Shown here in pieces: positions 56,759 to 64,000 of a stretch of DNA of 64,000 bases. The stretch's first letter is position 1. Each line of letters begins with the position of its first letter. The notes under the pieces were generated by a model. It did no database searches, had not been told where the DNA came from, and saw only the letters and a list, made by a program, of their open reading frames with translations. The position numbers were made by a program, and so were the translations under genes. Source of the stretch: Rheinheimera sp. (GTDB lineage: Bacteria; Pseudomonadota; Gammaproteobacteria; Enterobacterales; Alteromonadaceae); assembly GCF_030690345.1 (NCBI RefSeq), contig NZ_JAUYGV010000009.1:124001-188000 (forward strand), in the 5' to 3' direction.

Positions 56759-57906
56759 CGTGAAACTCCCGGGATATGCTCGACCACATGGATGCGGCTG
56801 CGCGCCGTCAGTGCCTTTTCGCTATAGGTCACAACCTGGTCCCCATTCTTGAGCCCTTCGCGCACCTGCACGTAACCATTGAGGTCGGAAGTGCCGAGCT
56901 TGACCGGGGAGAAATGCAGATCACCATCCACGATTTGCCAGACACCAACTTTATCGCCTTCACGCTGGACGGCAGCGTTGGGGATCAGTGGAGCGGCCGG
57001 GAGCGCCGGCAAGTCAACCGTGACTTCGGCCAGTTCACCCACTGGTGGCAAAGGTTCTGGTTTGTTATCGAATGTCACCTTGGCAAGCGTTTCCTCGGTT
57101 ACCGCGTCGGCCTTGGGTTCCACCCGCAGCACGCGACCTTTCAAGGTCTGGCCACCACGCGAACGCAGGACGATATGAGCCGGCAGCCCCCCAGCCAGCC
57201 CCGATGCGCTGATCTGGTCGAAGCGCACATTGATCCACAAACTCTTGGGGTCGATCACTTCCACCACGGCCTGGCCCGCGACGATGGTCGTGCCGGGATC
57301 GGCATCGCGCACGGCGACTACACCGTCGACCGGCGCGATCAGGCGCAGATTGCTCCGCTGCGCGACGAGTGCTTCGCGGTCGGAGCGTGCCCGGGCAATA
57401 TCTTCCCGAGCGGCGGATAGGGCGGCATCGGCGATCTGCAGTTCCTGCCGCTTGGTGGTGACGATTTCCTCGCTGGTCGAGCGCACCGCAAACAATTGCT
57501 CATAGCGGCGCGCCTGGGTTTGCGCGTAGGCTTGCCGGGCTTCTGCCTCGCGCAAAGCCGCTTCCGCCCGCTTGAATACAGACTCCTGTGAGCGCACCCG
57601 ATCATCAAGGTCGACCGGCTCCATCTCGCCGAGCACCTGTCCGGCCTTGACCTGGTCGCCTACATGCACCTCCAGGCGTTTGACGCGCCCGGCAAACGTC
57701 GGCCCGATCTTGTAGGTGTAGCGCGCCTCCACCGTGCCGATGCCGAACAGCGCCGGTGTGATAGCCCGTGATTCCACGCTTGCCACCGTCACAGCGACCG
57801 GGGCGAGCGGCCCTGATCGCAGACCGACATAAATAAAAAGCACCAGCAAAGGAATGATGACGGCAAGCAGTGCCAGGGTGCGGCCTTGCAAGGGTAACTT
57901 TTTCAT
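56755..57906 (-). CDS. HlyD-family periplasmic adaptor
   Basis: 383-residue membrane-fusion protein. An N-terminal membrane anchor (LLAVIIPLLVLFIYVG) is followed by a lipoyl half-motif, an alpha-helical hairpin (about 110-190), the second lipoyl half (LIAPVDGVVAVRDADPG) and beta-barrel domain. It bridges the FtsX-type permease and the outer-membrane factor. It overlaps both the TetR gene and the permease gene by 4 nt. Confidence 0.9.
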   Translation of the reverse strand: MKKLPLQGRTLALLAVIIPLLVLFIYVGLRSGPLAPVAVTVASVESRAITPALFGIGTVEARYTYKIGPTFAGRVKRLEVHVGDQVKAGQVLGEMEPVDLDDRVRSQESVFKRAEAALREAEARQAYAQTQARRYEQLFAVRSTSEEIVTTKRQELQIADAALSAAREDIARARSDREALVAQRSNLRLIAPVDGVVAVRDADPGTTIVAGQAVVEVIDPKSLWINVRFDQISASGLAGGLPAHIVLRSRGGQTLKGRVLRVEPKADAVTEETLAKVTFDNKPEPLPPVGELAEVTVDLPALPAAPLIPNAAVQREGDKVGVWQIVDGDLHFSPVKLGTSDLNGYVQVREGLKNGDQVVTYSEKALTARSRIHVVEHIPGVSR

Positions 57907-58511
57907 TGCGCACTCCTTATGCCACGCCGATAAATTGCAAAGACGCGCGGCGCATCGCGGTGCATACGTCCCACATCACCCGCTAACAGCGATTGCATGA
58001 CCAAGCCCTGGATCGTGCCAATGAACAGCGTTGCCGCCGCCTCGTTGTCAAGCGAGGGAGACAACTCGCCGCTGGCCTTGCCTTTCTCGATGAGACGATG
58101 CAAACGTTCGCCGTAGCGCTGAATCAAGGTTTGCACCATGCGCTTGGCCGGTGTCGATTCGGCACGCTGAAGCTCACCAAACATCATTCTTGGCACGCCT
58201 GGGTGCTCAGCTACGAATTCGATATGACTCATGAACATCGCCTCCATGGCTGCCAAGGGCGACTCGATTCCTTGTGCGGATCGATCGATTCTGGCTAATA
58301 GGCGCTCTGCTACCCACTCCATGACCGCCTGCCAAATGGCTTCCTTGTTCGGGAAGTGCCGAAACAGCGCACCCTGGGTCAAGTTCATGTGTTTAGCGAT
58401 AGCCGCAGTGGTTATCTCGCTTGGGTTTTGCGAACCGGCAAGCGCCACGACGGACTCGACAGTTACGGCACGACGTTCATCGGCCGGCAGATGCTTTGGA
58501 TGGGTGTCCAC
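57903..58511 (-). CDS. TetR-family repressor of the efflux operon
   Basis: About 202 residues. ITTAAIAKHMNLTQGALFRHF is the TetR helix-turn-helix; the C-terminal helical domain would bind a ligand, perhaps the exported compound. The start is a GTG at 58511, preceded by AAGGAG at 3 to 6 nt; another GTG at 58517 is too close to that site. It is the first gene of the passenger operon and lies next to a palindrome that is a likely self-operator. Confidence 0.87.
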   Translation of the reverse strand: MDTHPKHLPADERRAVTVESVVALAGSQNPSEITTAAIAKHMNLTQGALFRHFPNKEAIWQAVMEWVAERLLARIDRSAQGIESPLAAMEAMFMSHIEFVAEHPGVPRMMFGELQRAESTPAKRMVQTLIQRYGERLHRLIEKGKASGELSPSLDNEAAATLFIGTIQGLVMQSLLAGDVGRMHRDAPRVFAIYRRGIRSAQ

Positions 58512-58522
58512 GAGCACTCCTT

Positions 58523-58550
58523 GTAAGATAGTAATTGATTGCTATCTTAC
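58523..58550. promoter_or_regulatory. TetR operator palindrome
   Basis: GTAAGATAG and CTATCTTAC are perfect 9-bp inverted arms 10 bp apart, 12 bp upstream of the TetR start. Position and symmetry fit an autorepression operator for the whole efflux operon. Confidence 0.7.
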
Positions 58551-58615
58551 CACAAGAGGCAACTCAAACAAGAGAAAACCCGACGTACTCGTCAATATCT
58601 AGAGTCTGCAATGGG

Positions 58616-58653
58616 CTTAACGTGCTTTATTTTCCGTTTTCTGAGACGTCCCC
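58616..58653 (-). repeat. Right terminal inverted repeat of the Tn3-family element
   Basis: 38 bp ending GACGTCCCC on the plus strand. Read inward it begins GGGGACGTCTCAG and contains AAACGGAAAATAAAGCACG, close to the Tn21 end and distinct from the left repeat of this element. Confidence 0.85.
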
Positions 58654-58956
58654 AACTATAATCATTAAAAACTACTTTTCCCCCTCAGGTAAAGGTTACA
58701 ATCCCTCTCAGAAACTTTCAGAATCGCTCAAAAATGGTGGAATTTTTTCCACCTAAAAACTCAGGTTTTTTCGAAGGTTCAGAATTTTTTGTCGCGAGGC
58801 AAAGGTCAAAAATTGAAATTTCGGCGTCGGTATTCTGTGACCAATTTTGTCATTAAACGGTCTCAAAAGTGTCGATTTCGACGCAAAATAAAAAGCCACA
58901 ACACCGCTTAACCCCTTACCATGCCTAGGTTTAACGATTTACCACCGAACCCGTGA

Positions 58957-59006
58957 CTGCCCTCCGGAGGCAGAGGCCACAGGTTCGACTCCTGTCGGGT
59001 GCGCCA
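58957..59006 (+). tRNA. 3' fragment of tRNA-Arg(CCG), attachment-site scar
   Basis: From CTGCCCTCCGGAGGCAG (anticodon arm with CCG) through the T arm GGTTCGACTCC to the acceptor end and CCA, 50 bp match the 3' part of tRNA-Arg(CCG). The expected 5' half (acceptor, D arm) is absent upstream, so this is not a working tRNA. Such 3' fragments mark the far end of elements integrated into tRNA genes. Apart from the transposon end and this fragment, 58518-59147 shows no gene. Confidence 0.75.
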
Positions 59007-59147
59007 TGCAATGTTCTCACAGCACTTCCCCCTTCTCAGTCGATTATTTTCCTTGTTTTGCACGTGTTACAGATGTGGCTTTCAAATATGTTAGAAATGC
59101 AAAATCGAAATCAATCCAGTTTTCAGCAGTTTCAAACATTTCAAAGT

Positions 59148-59618
59148 TCAATGTGTTAAAGGTTGCCAGTCTGAGTCTTCAAAATAAGCGGGATACTCAT
59201 CTAATGACTGAATGATAAGAACAACACCTTGCTTTTGATTATGAGCTGACTTCATTTGCTCTACACCGCGCATTATTTTCGCAAGGAGGATATGGAGCTG
59301 AGCGTCTGCCTGCGGTTCTAGTTTGCAGTTTTTGAATATAAAATTTAAATGGTCATTTAAGCTTCGCGCCAATTCTTGATATTGAGTAGTAGAAAACTGA
59401 TTATTATGAATCGCTTCTAAGTTTATTTCTATTTCACGTTTGAGGCTCGTCATCCCGATGTGCAGACTCTCATCAATAGTCCATCTTTTACCGTGATTCA
59501 ACGCTAATTCAAGCTTGTGAGTTTGAGCGTCATGCTCATGCTCTTGTGCCTTCACAATTGAAAACTGTAAAGTATTCAAAGCTCCAATAAACGCTACGAT
59601 ATAAAGTATCTTTTTCAT
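59148..59618 (-). CDS. Small exported helical protein (DnrO-like)
   Basis: 156 residues with a signal peptide (ends IVKAQ) and a short His/Asp/Glu cluster (EHEHD) just after it. ALNHGKRWTIDESLHIGM, LNFIFKNCKLEPQADAQLH and the C-terminal YPAYFEDSDWQPL follow the pattern of DnrO-like periplasmic proteins that I associate with metal-resistance or denitrification neighbourhoods. Function is not established. The coding sequence is visibly AT-richer than its neighbours. ATG 59618 has better spacing to CGGGAA than ATG 59624. Confidence 0.6.
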   Translation of the reverse strand: MKKILYIVAFIGALNTLQFSIVKAQEHEHDAQTHKLELALNHGKRWTIDESLHIGMTSLKREIEINLEAIHNNQFSTTQYQELARSLNDHLNFIFKNCKLEPQADAQLHILLAKIMRGVEQMKSAHNQKQGVVLIIQSLDEYPAYFEDSDWQPLTH

Positions 59619-59812
59619 ATTCATTTCCCGAATAAAACAATTTACGATTTAACCAACATTTGCTCGTATATCGACATCTTATAGTACGCCGCTGAGCAAA
59701 TACTGTTCTCGATCAATAAGTACATTGGTTTTGTATCTTCATCCAAGCGTATTTGTAGCGTTGTAGTCCTCTGAAAATTCAGCCGAAGGCGAAACTGGAA
59801 ATGAATACAACG

Positions 59813-59839
59813 GCAAAGCAGGCCGTCAGCCTGCTTTGC
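59813..59839. terminator. Perfect 11-bp hairpin after the DUF6448-like gene
   Basis: GCAAAGCAGGC and GCCTGCTTTGC pair perfectly around a 5-nt loop, 19 nt beyond the stop of the minus-strand DUF6448-like gene. Only a short T-rich tail follows in that direction, so termination is likely but not textbook. Confidence 0.6.
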
Positions 59840-59858
59840 GTCTGCGTGAAGATAGGAA

Positions 59859-60458
59859 TTAGTGCCCCTGGTGCCCCTGGTGCCCCTGCCCTCCAGCAGC
59901 GCCATGCACGCCCTCTATATAGTGCATGTAATTGACGTAGTCAGCGACAAAGGCACGCCCCTTATCGCCGCTTTGATCAGCCATGGCCCTTGCACGCTGA
60001 GCCTCATGATAACGCTCACGAATACCGTTCTCGATCTTGCGGGTTATATTTGCCACGAGGCGATCAATTTGCCCGTTTTCCAACGCCGCATCCGCCGCCA
60101 TTAAACCCGGATCAATCTGTCCGGAAGGCTTGATGCCGGTAAAGGGTGCGCCTTCGGAGGCACGATGAACCTCAACGAGCGTCGAGAACAGATGCTGATC
60201 GGCAATGTTTTTCGCAGTTTCGCTTTGCCCGCGGACTTGGAGCACATCGGCGAATACCCTTTTGATTTCGGCCTCATCCTTTGCCGGCACCCATTTGAGC
60301 AAGGGCTTAACATTGCCTGACTCCAGTGCCGCACGGGCTTCGGTAATCACGGGACCGTCCAGAGCATCACAATGAGCTAGGGCGCTACCGGCAAACATCA
60401 GGCTGAAGATTGCTGCGGCCACTGCGGGAACAGCGGTTTTGCGTAATTTGGTTTTCAT
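59859..60458 (-). CDS. DUF6448-like exported protein with His-rich tail
   Basis: 199-residue periplasmic protein with a signal peptide ending SALAHCDALDGPV. The AHCDALDGPV start of the mature chain, VNYMHYIEGVH and the overall helical character fit the DUF6448 family. It ends in GGQGHQGHQGH, encoded by a short in-frame direct repeat; this tail and HCD could bind metal. ATG 60458 follows GAGG. Function unknown. Confidence 0.65.
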   Translation of the reverse strand: MKTKLRKTAVPAVAAAIFSLMFAGSALAHCDALDGPVITEARAALESGNVKPLLKWVPAKDEAEIKRVFADVLQVRGQSETAKNIADQHLFSTLVEVHRASEGAPFTGIKPSGQIDPGLMAADAALENGQIDRLVANITRKIENGIRERYHEAQRARAMADQSGDKGRAFVADYVNYMHYIEGVHGAAGGQGHQGHQGH

Positions 60459-60674
60459 ACATGACCTCTTCATATTGCGTTGAGCTTCACGCGCACCGGG
60501 TTTGGTGGCGCTTGGCAATCAGAGTACGGAAGGGAGGCCAAAGAATCGTTCGCAAGTACGAAACCGAACCGATGCCATGGTTTAGAAATAAAAACCTACA
60601 ATTCAGCTGTTTAGAGGTTTCAGTATCGGGTGAGAGCGTACTCGAACGCCGGGTAGCCAGGTTCAGGATCGTGG

Positions 60675-61814
60675 CTAGGGTCGGATATCGCCCTGCAGGG
60701 CTCGTCGGCGATATTCACTGGGGGTAAATCCTGTCTCTTTCTTGAAAGCAGTGTTGAATACGGACTTCGAGTTGAAGCCAGAGTCATACATAGTTTGCAG
60801 AATATTTGCCTGATTGGCTGCATCGGCCAGGCGCGATTTCGCCTCGTCGATGCGATAGCGACTGACGAACTCAAAGAAATTGCAGCCAAAGCCTTGGTTA
60901 ATGGCCCGTGAAACCTCTCTTGAAGGGGCGCCCAATTTCCGTGAAAGTTGTTCCAGGGTCAGGTTGGGGTGCAAGTGGGGCTTTTCCTGGTGCATTAACT
61001 GTTGGAGCCTGACCTTTAAAGTTTGATCAAACTGCGGCGTGGGCTCTTCTTCCAGCAAGGCGGCCTGGTCTGCTGCCAATCCAGAGAAAACAACGGGTTG
61101 GCGAAGAGAGTTTATCATCAGAAAATTGATGAAAATGAAGCCCGTTACAGCGCCAGCGCCGGCCACCCACTCGGTTCCGGGCACGCTTCTAAACACATGC
61201 GCTGTAAGGCAGTACATCATGCTCACGGTCCAAGCCACTGCATAGCCGATCAGAAGCGTCCGTAACCACGCAAGTTGTTTGTTTTCAATACTCGAGAAAA
61301 TCTGTCGAATACCAAGGCCGAAACGGTTAATCGCACGAATAGTCGCGTACAGGTAGCCCAGAAAGACCGCGTGAATAGCGACTGCAAGAAGGGGAGAGGT
61401 AAGTACGCCCGGGTGGTCCCGTTCAAGCAGAATCTGAACTTTGGTCTCGCTTGGCTGTAAATAATATTCAATCAGAAAAATTGCGCCGACCACCCAGAAG
61501 AGCAACGTGTGCACGAGATGCTTCCCGCGTAACTGGAAATTCTGATACATCAGCGATTGCGCATATAGATAGAGCGTGCCGGCTTGTAAAAGTCCGATGA
61601 GTGTTCCGAGGTAGGCGAAGTTTGGGTACTGGAGCGCAAGCCCGCTGCCATAGAGGAAGATCTCTCCCAGCCCGGCGGCGAAGAACACCAGAGTGGCAAC
61701 CAGGAGTCGGTTAGATATGAGCCCACTGTTGGATGGAAGTAGGAGAAAAACGGCAAGAGCCAGCGATTGAATGATGCTCGTCAGCAGCACAATGTCGGTG
61801 AGTGTCAGATACAT
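60675..61814 (-). CDS. Membrane-anchored AraC-family regulator
   Basis: 379-residue protein with about seven predicted membrane helices (residues 1-235) fused to a C-terminal AraC double helix-turn-helix (about 270-375; QLSRKLGAPSREVSRAIN and MYDSGFNSKSVFNTAFKKETG). Such proteins sense envelope or external cues directly. The start overlaps the histidine kinase stop by 10 nt, so it is the third gene of the response regulator-kinase operon. Target genes are unknown. Confidence 0.85.
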   Translation of the reverse strand: MYLTLTDIVLLTSIIQSLALAVFLLLPSNSGLISNRLLVATLVFFAAGLGEIFLYGSGLALQYPNFAYLGTLIGLLQAGTLYLYAQSLMYQNFQLRGKHLVHTLLFWVVGAIFLIEYYLQPSETKVQILLERDHPGVLTSPLLAVAIHAVFLGYLYATIRAINRFGLGIRQIFSSIENKQLAWLRTLLIGYAVAWTVSMMYCLTAHVFRSVPGTEWVAGAGAVTGFIFINFLMINSLRQPVVFSGLAADQAALLEEEPTPQFDQTLKVRLQQLMHQEKPHLHPNLTLEQLSRKLGAPSREVSRAINQGFGCNFFEFVSRYRIDEAKSRLADAANQANILQTMYDSGFNSKSVFNTAFKKETGFTPSEYRRRALQGDIRP

Positions 61815-63130
61815 ACCAGATTCAGCTCCGCTTCAAAACCATCCTGCCGTCCTGTTGCCGGCGATCTGAGATGCAGGGTCATGCCGGCACCTTTAGCAAT
61901 CGCATCGGCAATCGCGAGGCCCAGGCCAGAACCTGCAGCGTCCGTTTTGGCGCGTGCAAACCGGTTTCTTAAAAGAGCGAGCTGTTCCGGTGGCACTCTT
62001 GCACCGCCATTGCAGACCCTTAAAACCCCATTATCGTTCAGGTTGATCTTCACCGGCTCGCTACGGGAACCATGCTTAAGGGCATTCTCGATCAGGTTAC
62101 GCACCAGGATGGCGAAGGCATCGGGATCAAGAAAGGAGTTCACTTCGCGCTCCGGCAGGGATAAAACAACTCGCCCGGGTGCCTGGGCCTCAAAATCCCG
62201 GGCAATCATCGCGAGGATGGGCACAAGATCCTGCTGGCTTTGTGAGAGTGCACCGCCACCTTCTGCTTTTGCCAACTCGAGCAGTTTTCCGGACAGCACC
62301 GAGAGACTGCGTAACGCTTCTTCAATTTCTGCAACATCATTCTTGAGATAATCATCGGGCATTCTGGTTTTCAGTCGCTGCACTTTGGCAAGCGCTGTTG
62401 CCAGGGGAGTTCGCAATTCATGGGCACTGTTGGCGGTAAAGCTCCGTTCCGATTCAAGTGCACGGTGTAATCGCTCAAGCAGTCGGTTGACGGCAATAGC
62501 GATTGGTTCGAATTCACGGGGTAACTGCTCTTCTACAACAGGGGACAGATCTCCCGCGCCGCGGGATTCAATGTCTTGCTGAAAATCGACCACCTTACGA
62601 AGGGAAAGCCGGACAATCCACCAGACACCCAACAGGCTGACCGGAATCAGCACCAGTAAAGGCAACAGTAAGGCTAATCCCGCCTCCAGAGCGGATTCAC
62701 GCCGGTGCGCCAAGGGTTCGGCCACTTCAAGATAGATGGTATTGCTGACTGCAGATACGCCATATAGCCGGTGGGTCAGAGTATCTGAAAACCCTTCCGC
62801 GGGGGTCCTGCTAAACACGCCAGGGTCGGCATCGTGGGACTGGAGCAGAATATTTCCAGCTTCGTCCCGTACCAGATAGGTCAGGTATTCGTCATGGTCT
62901 TTCAGGGCTGGGGCCTTTTGATTGCCCGCGCCGTTCTCACGGTTCAGGATGTCGGTGACCGCCAGTGGCAGTATGCGCTGGGCGGTTTCTTCCAGGGCAC
63001 TGTCGAAGACCTCGTTCATTTCATGCTGTGCCACCAGTCCCGAAGCGGTCACGCCCAACAGCCAGAGTAGGGTGACACCGAGTGTCAGGCCGATACCGAG
63101 TGTTTTTTGCAGGCTGGTTCTAGTGGTCAT
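61805..63130 (-). CDS. Sensor histidine kinase (QseC-like)
   Basis: 441-residue kinase with two membrane helices (about 12-34 and 165-190) flanking a periplasmic sensor, a HAMP-like linker, the H-box SAHELRTPLA with phospho-accepting His, the N-box NLIENALKHG and a G-box GSGLGLAIADA. It should phosphorylate the response regulator whose gene end it overlaps by 11 nt. The signal is unknown. Confidence 0.9.
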   Translation of the reverse strand: MTTRTSLQKTLGIGLTLGVTLLWLLGVTASGLVAQHEMNEVFDSALEETAQRILPLAVTDILNRENGAGNQKAPALKDHDEYLTYLVRDEAGNILLQSHDADPGVFSRTPAEGFSDTLTHRLYGVSAVSNTIYLEVAEPLAHRRESALEAGLALLLPLLVLIPVSLLGVWWIVRLSLRKVVDFQQDIESRGAGDLSPVVEEQLPREFEPIAIAVNRLLERLHRALESERSFTANSAHELRTPLATALAKVQRLKTRMPDDYLKNDVAEIEEALRSLSVLSGKLLELAKAEGGGALSQSQQDLVPILAMIARDFEAQAPGRVVLSLPEREVNSFLDPDAFAILVRNLIENALKHGSRSEPVKINLNDNGVLRVCNGGARVPPEQLALLRNRFARAKTDAAGSGLGLAIADAIAKGAGMTLHLRSPATGRQDGFEAELNLVCI

Positions 63131-63785
63131 GTGTTTCCAGGCGATAGCCCATTCCCCTGACGGTTACGATAGCGTCCCGCCCGAGCTTTTTACGCAGACG
63201 GCTGACATAAACTTCGATGGTGTTACTTTCGATTTCGGCCCCGAAAGCGTATAGACGATCCTCCAGTTGCGATCGCGATAACAGCATTCCGGGTCGCTGG
63301 ATAAAGCCCTCAAACAATGCCCACTCCCGTGCCGTAAGTTCTACCGGCAGGCCGTTGCGACTGATGCGGTGATCGCCAAGATCAATCATCAGCTCGCCCA
63401 CTTGTATAATCGGGCTTGGATTGCCGCGATATCGGCGAGCCACCGCGGCCACGCGGGCCGACAGCTCCGAAAGATCAAAGGGTTTGACCAGGTAGTCGTC
63501 AGCACCGGCATTTAATCCTTCAATCCGGTCAGACACCTGATCCCTGGCAGTAAGAATGATCACCGGTGTTGTTTTTCCGGTAGCCCGGAGTGTTCGCAAA
63601 AAGCCCAAGCCATGACCGTCGGGGAGCATCAGGTCCAGCAGAATCAGGTCGTAGGGTGTGGTCCTGACACTCGCCTCGGCAAAGCCCAGCGTTTGCACCC
63701 AGTCCACAGCGTGGCCGTCGTCCGCAATCTGATCCCGGACCGCCTCGCCCAATCCCACCGTATCCTCCACCAAAAGTACCCGCAT
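63120..63785 (-). CDS. OmpR-family response regulator (QseB-like)
   Basis: 221 residues: receiver domain with phospho-acceptor Asp51 (LILLDLMLPDG), conserved Lys in YLVKPFD, and a C-terminal winged helix ending VRGMGYRLE. ATG 63785 follows GAGGTGA. First gene of the regulator-kinase-AraC operon and divergent from a gene that leaves the window; the perfect inverted repeat between them is a likely target. Confidence 0.92.
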   Translation of the reverse strand: MRVLLVEDTVGLGEAVRDQIADDGHAVDWVQTLGFAEASVRTTPYDLILLDLMLPDGHGLGFLRTLRATGKTTPVIILTARDQVSDRIEGLNAGADDYLVKPFDLSELSARVAAVARRYRGNPSPIIQVGELMIDLGDHRISRNGLPVELTAREWALFEGFIQRPGMLLSRSQLEDRLYAFGAEIESNTIEVYVSRLRKKLGRDAIVTVRGMGYRLETHDH

Positions 63786-63827
63786 CGTTCACCTCTGACC
63801 CAGCCCTGGAATCAAGATACTACAGCT

Positions 63828-63903
63828 CAAACCTGACAGCCAGCTGAATGGTCAATAACGCTTCGATCTCTCTTCACCGACCTTCAGCTGGCTGTCAGGT
63901 TTG
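63828..63903. promoter_or_regulatory. Perfect 21-bp inverted repeat, likely response-regulator sites
   Basis: CAAACCTGACAGCCAGCTGAA (63828-63848) is mirrored exactly at 63883-63903, with 34 bp between. It fills the divergent region between the response-regulator operon and the gene at 63953. Each arm contains CTGACAG, so two oppositely oriented regulator sites are probable. Confidence 0.6.
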
Positions 63904-63952
63904 GGCGCTAGCCTTCGGGGGAATATTCCAGGTACCGATCGCAGGAGATGTG

Positions 63953-64000
63953 ATGATGCGGATGATTTTTCCTTTCGTTGTGTTGGTTTTGGGCCTATGG
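63953..64000 (+). CDS. Start of a divergent gene, exported product (partial)
   Basis: ATG 63953 (or 63956) follows GGAG and opens MMRMIFPFVVLVLGLW, a positively charged start followed by a hydrophobic stretch, typical of a signal peptide or membrane helix. The rest is beyond the window. Its divergent position suggests it is a target of the QseBC-like pair. Confidence 0.5.
   Translation, partial: MMRMIFPFVVLVLGLW

Larger units (their letters stand above)
49170..58653. mobile_element. Tn3-family (Tn21-subgroup) transposon with efflux passenger
   Basis: Bounded by 38-bp GGGG...TAAG terminal repeats at 49170-49207 and 58616-58653, with tnpA, tnpR and a res site at the left and a six-gene efflux operon as passenger. 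The two ends agree at about 28 of 38 positions. The 5-bp flanks differ (TATCA left, AACTA right), so no target duplication is visible. This points to a mosaic or rearranged element and not a fresh single insertion. Confidence 0.8.

Noticed and set aside
49170..58653. Flanking 5-bp target duplication for the transposon
   Set aside because: The flanks are TATCA and AACTA, which do not match.

Overview
The window looks like a chromosomal stretch of a xylan-degrading gammaproteobacterium of the Alteromonadales/Chromatiales type (Rheinheimera, Alishewanella or Arsukibacterium-like). That guess rests on gene content and style; I could not run a search. Four blocks differ visibly in base composition and origin.

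(1) About 0.6-31.7 kb is a glucuronoxylan/xylose utilisation locus. Surface and periplasmic enzymes are a GH8 exo-oligoxylanase, three GH43 enzymes, two GH3 enzymes, a GH115 alpha-glucuronidase, a SASA-type acetylesterase and an alpha/beta-hydrolase esterase. Two sugar transporters (GPH and sugar-porter MFS), aldose epimerase, XylA, XylB, XylR, transaldolase and mannonate dehydratase ManD carry xylose and uronic acid into central metabolism. No endoxylanase or TonB receptor is present here. The left edge has a DinJ/YafQ toxin-antitoxin pair and a tautomerase.

(2) About 31.8-49.1 kb is an AT-richer defence island. On the minus strand lies a tightly packed row: an ABC three-component system (DUF3732-type ATPase, middle component, nuclease-like partner), a short phage-replication-protein fragment, an unknown 258-aa protein, then a Gabija-like pair (OLD/TOPRIM ATPase plus UvrD-like helicase). 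A serine resolvase separates this from a plus-strand Shango-type trio (TerB protein, BrxD-like ATPase, Lhr-like helicase). A HTH protein with a 48-aa polar peptide and an unknown 125-aa protein follow.

(3) 49170-58653 is a Tn3-family (Tn21-subgroup) transposon with 38-bp ends, tnpA, tnpR and a res site. Its passenger is one operon: TetR, HlyD-type adaptor, FtsX-type permease, ABC ATPase, cytochrome c and a NodT-type outer-membrane factor. The two ends differ and the passenger abuts the res site, so it appears to be a mosaic assembled at res.

(4) About 58.7-64 kb: a 3' fragment of tRNA-Arg(CCG), a likely attachment-site scar, is followed by two small exported proteins and an operon of QseBC-like two-component genes with a membrane-anchored AraC regulator. 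A divergent gene runs off the right edge behind a perfect 21-bp inverted repeat.
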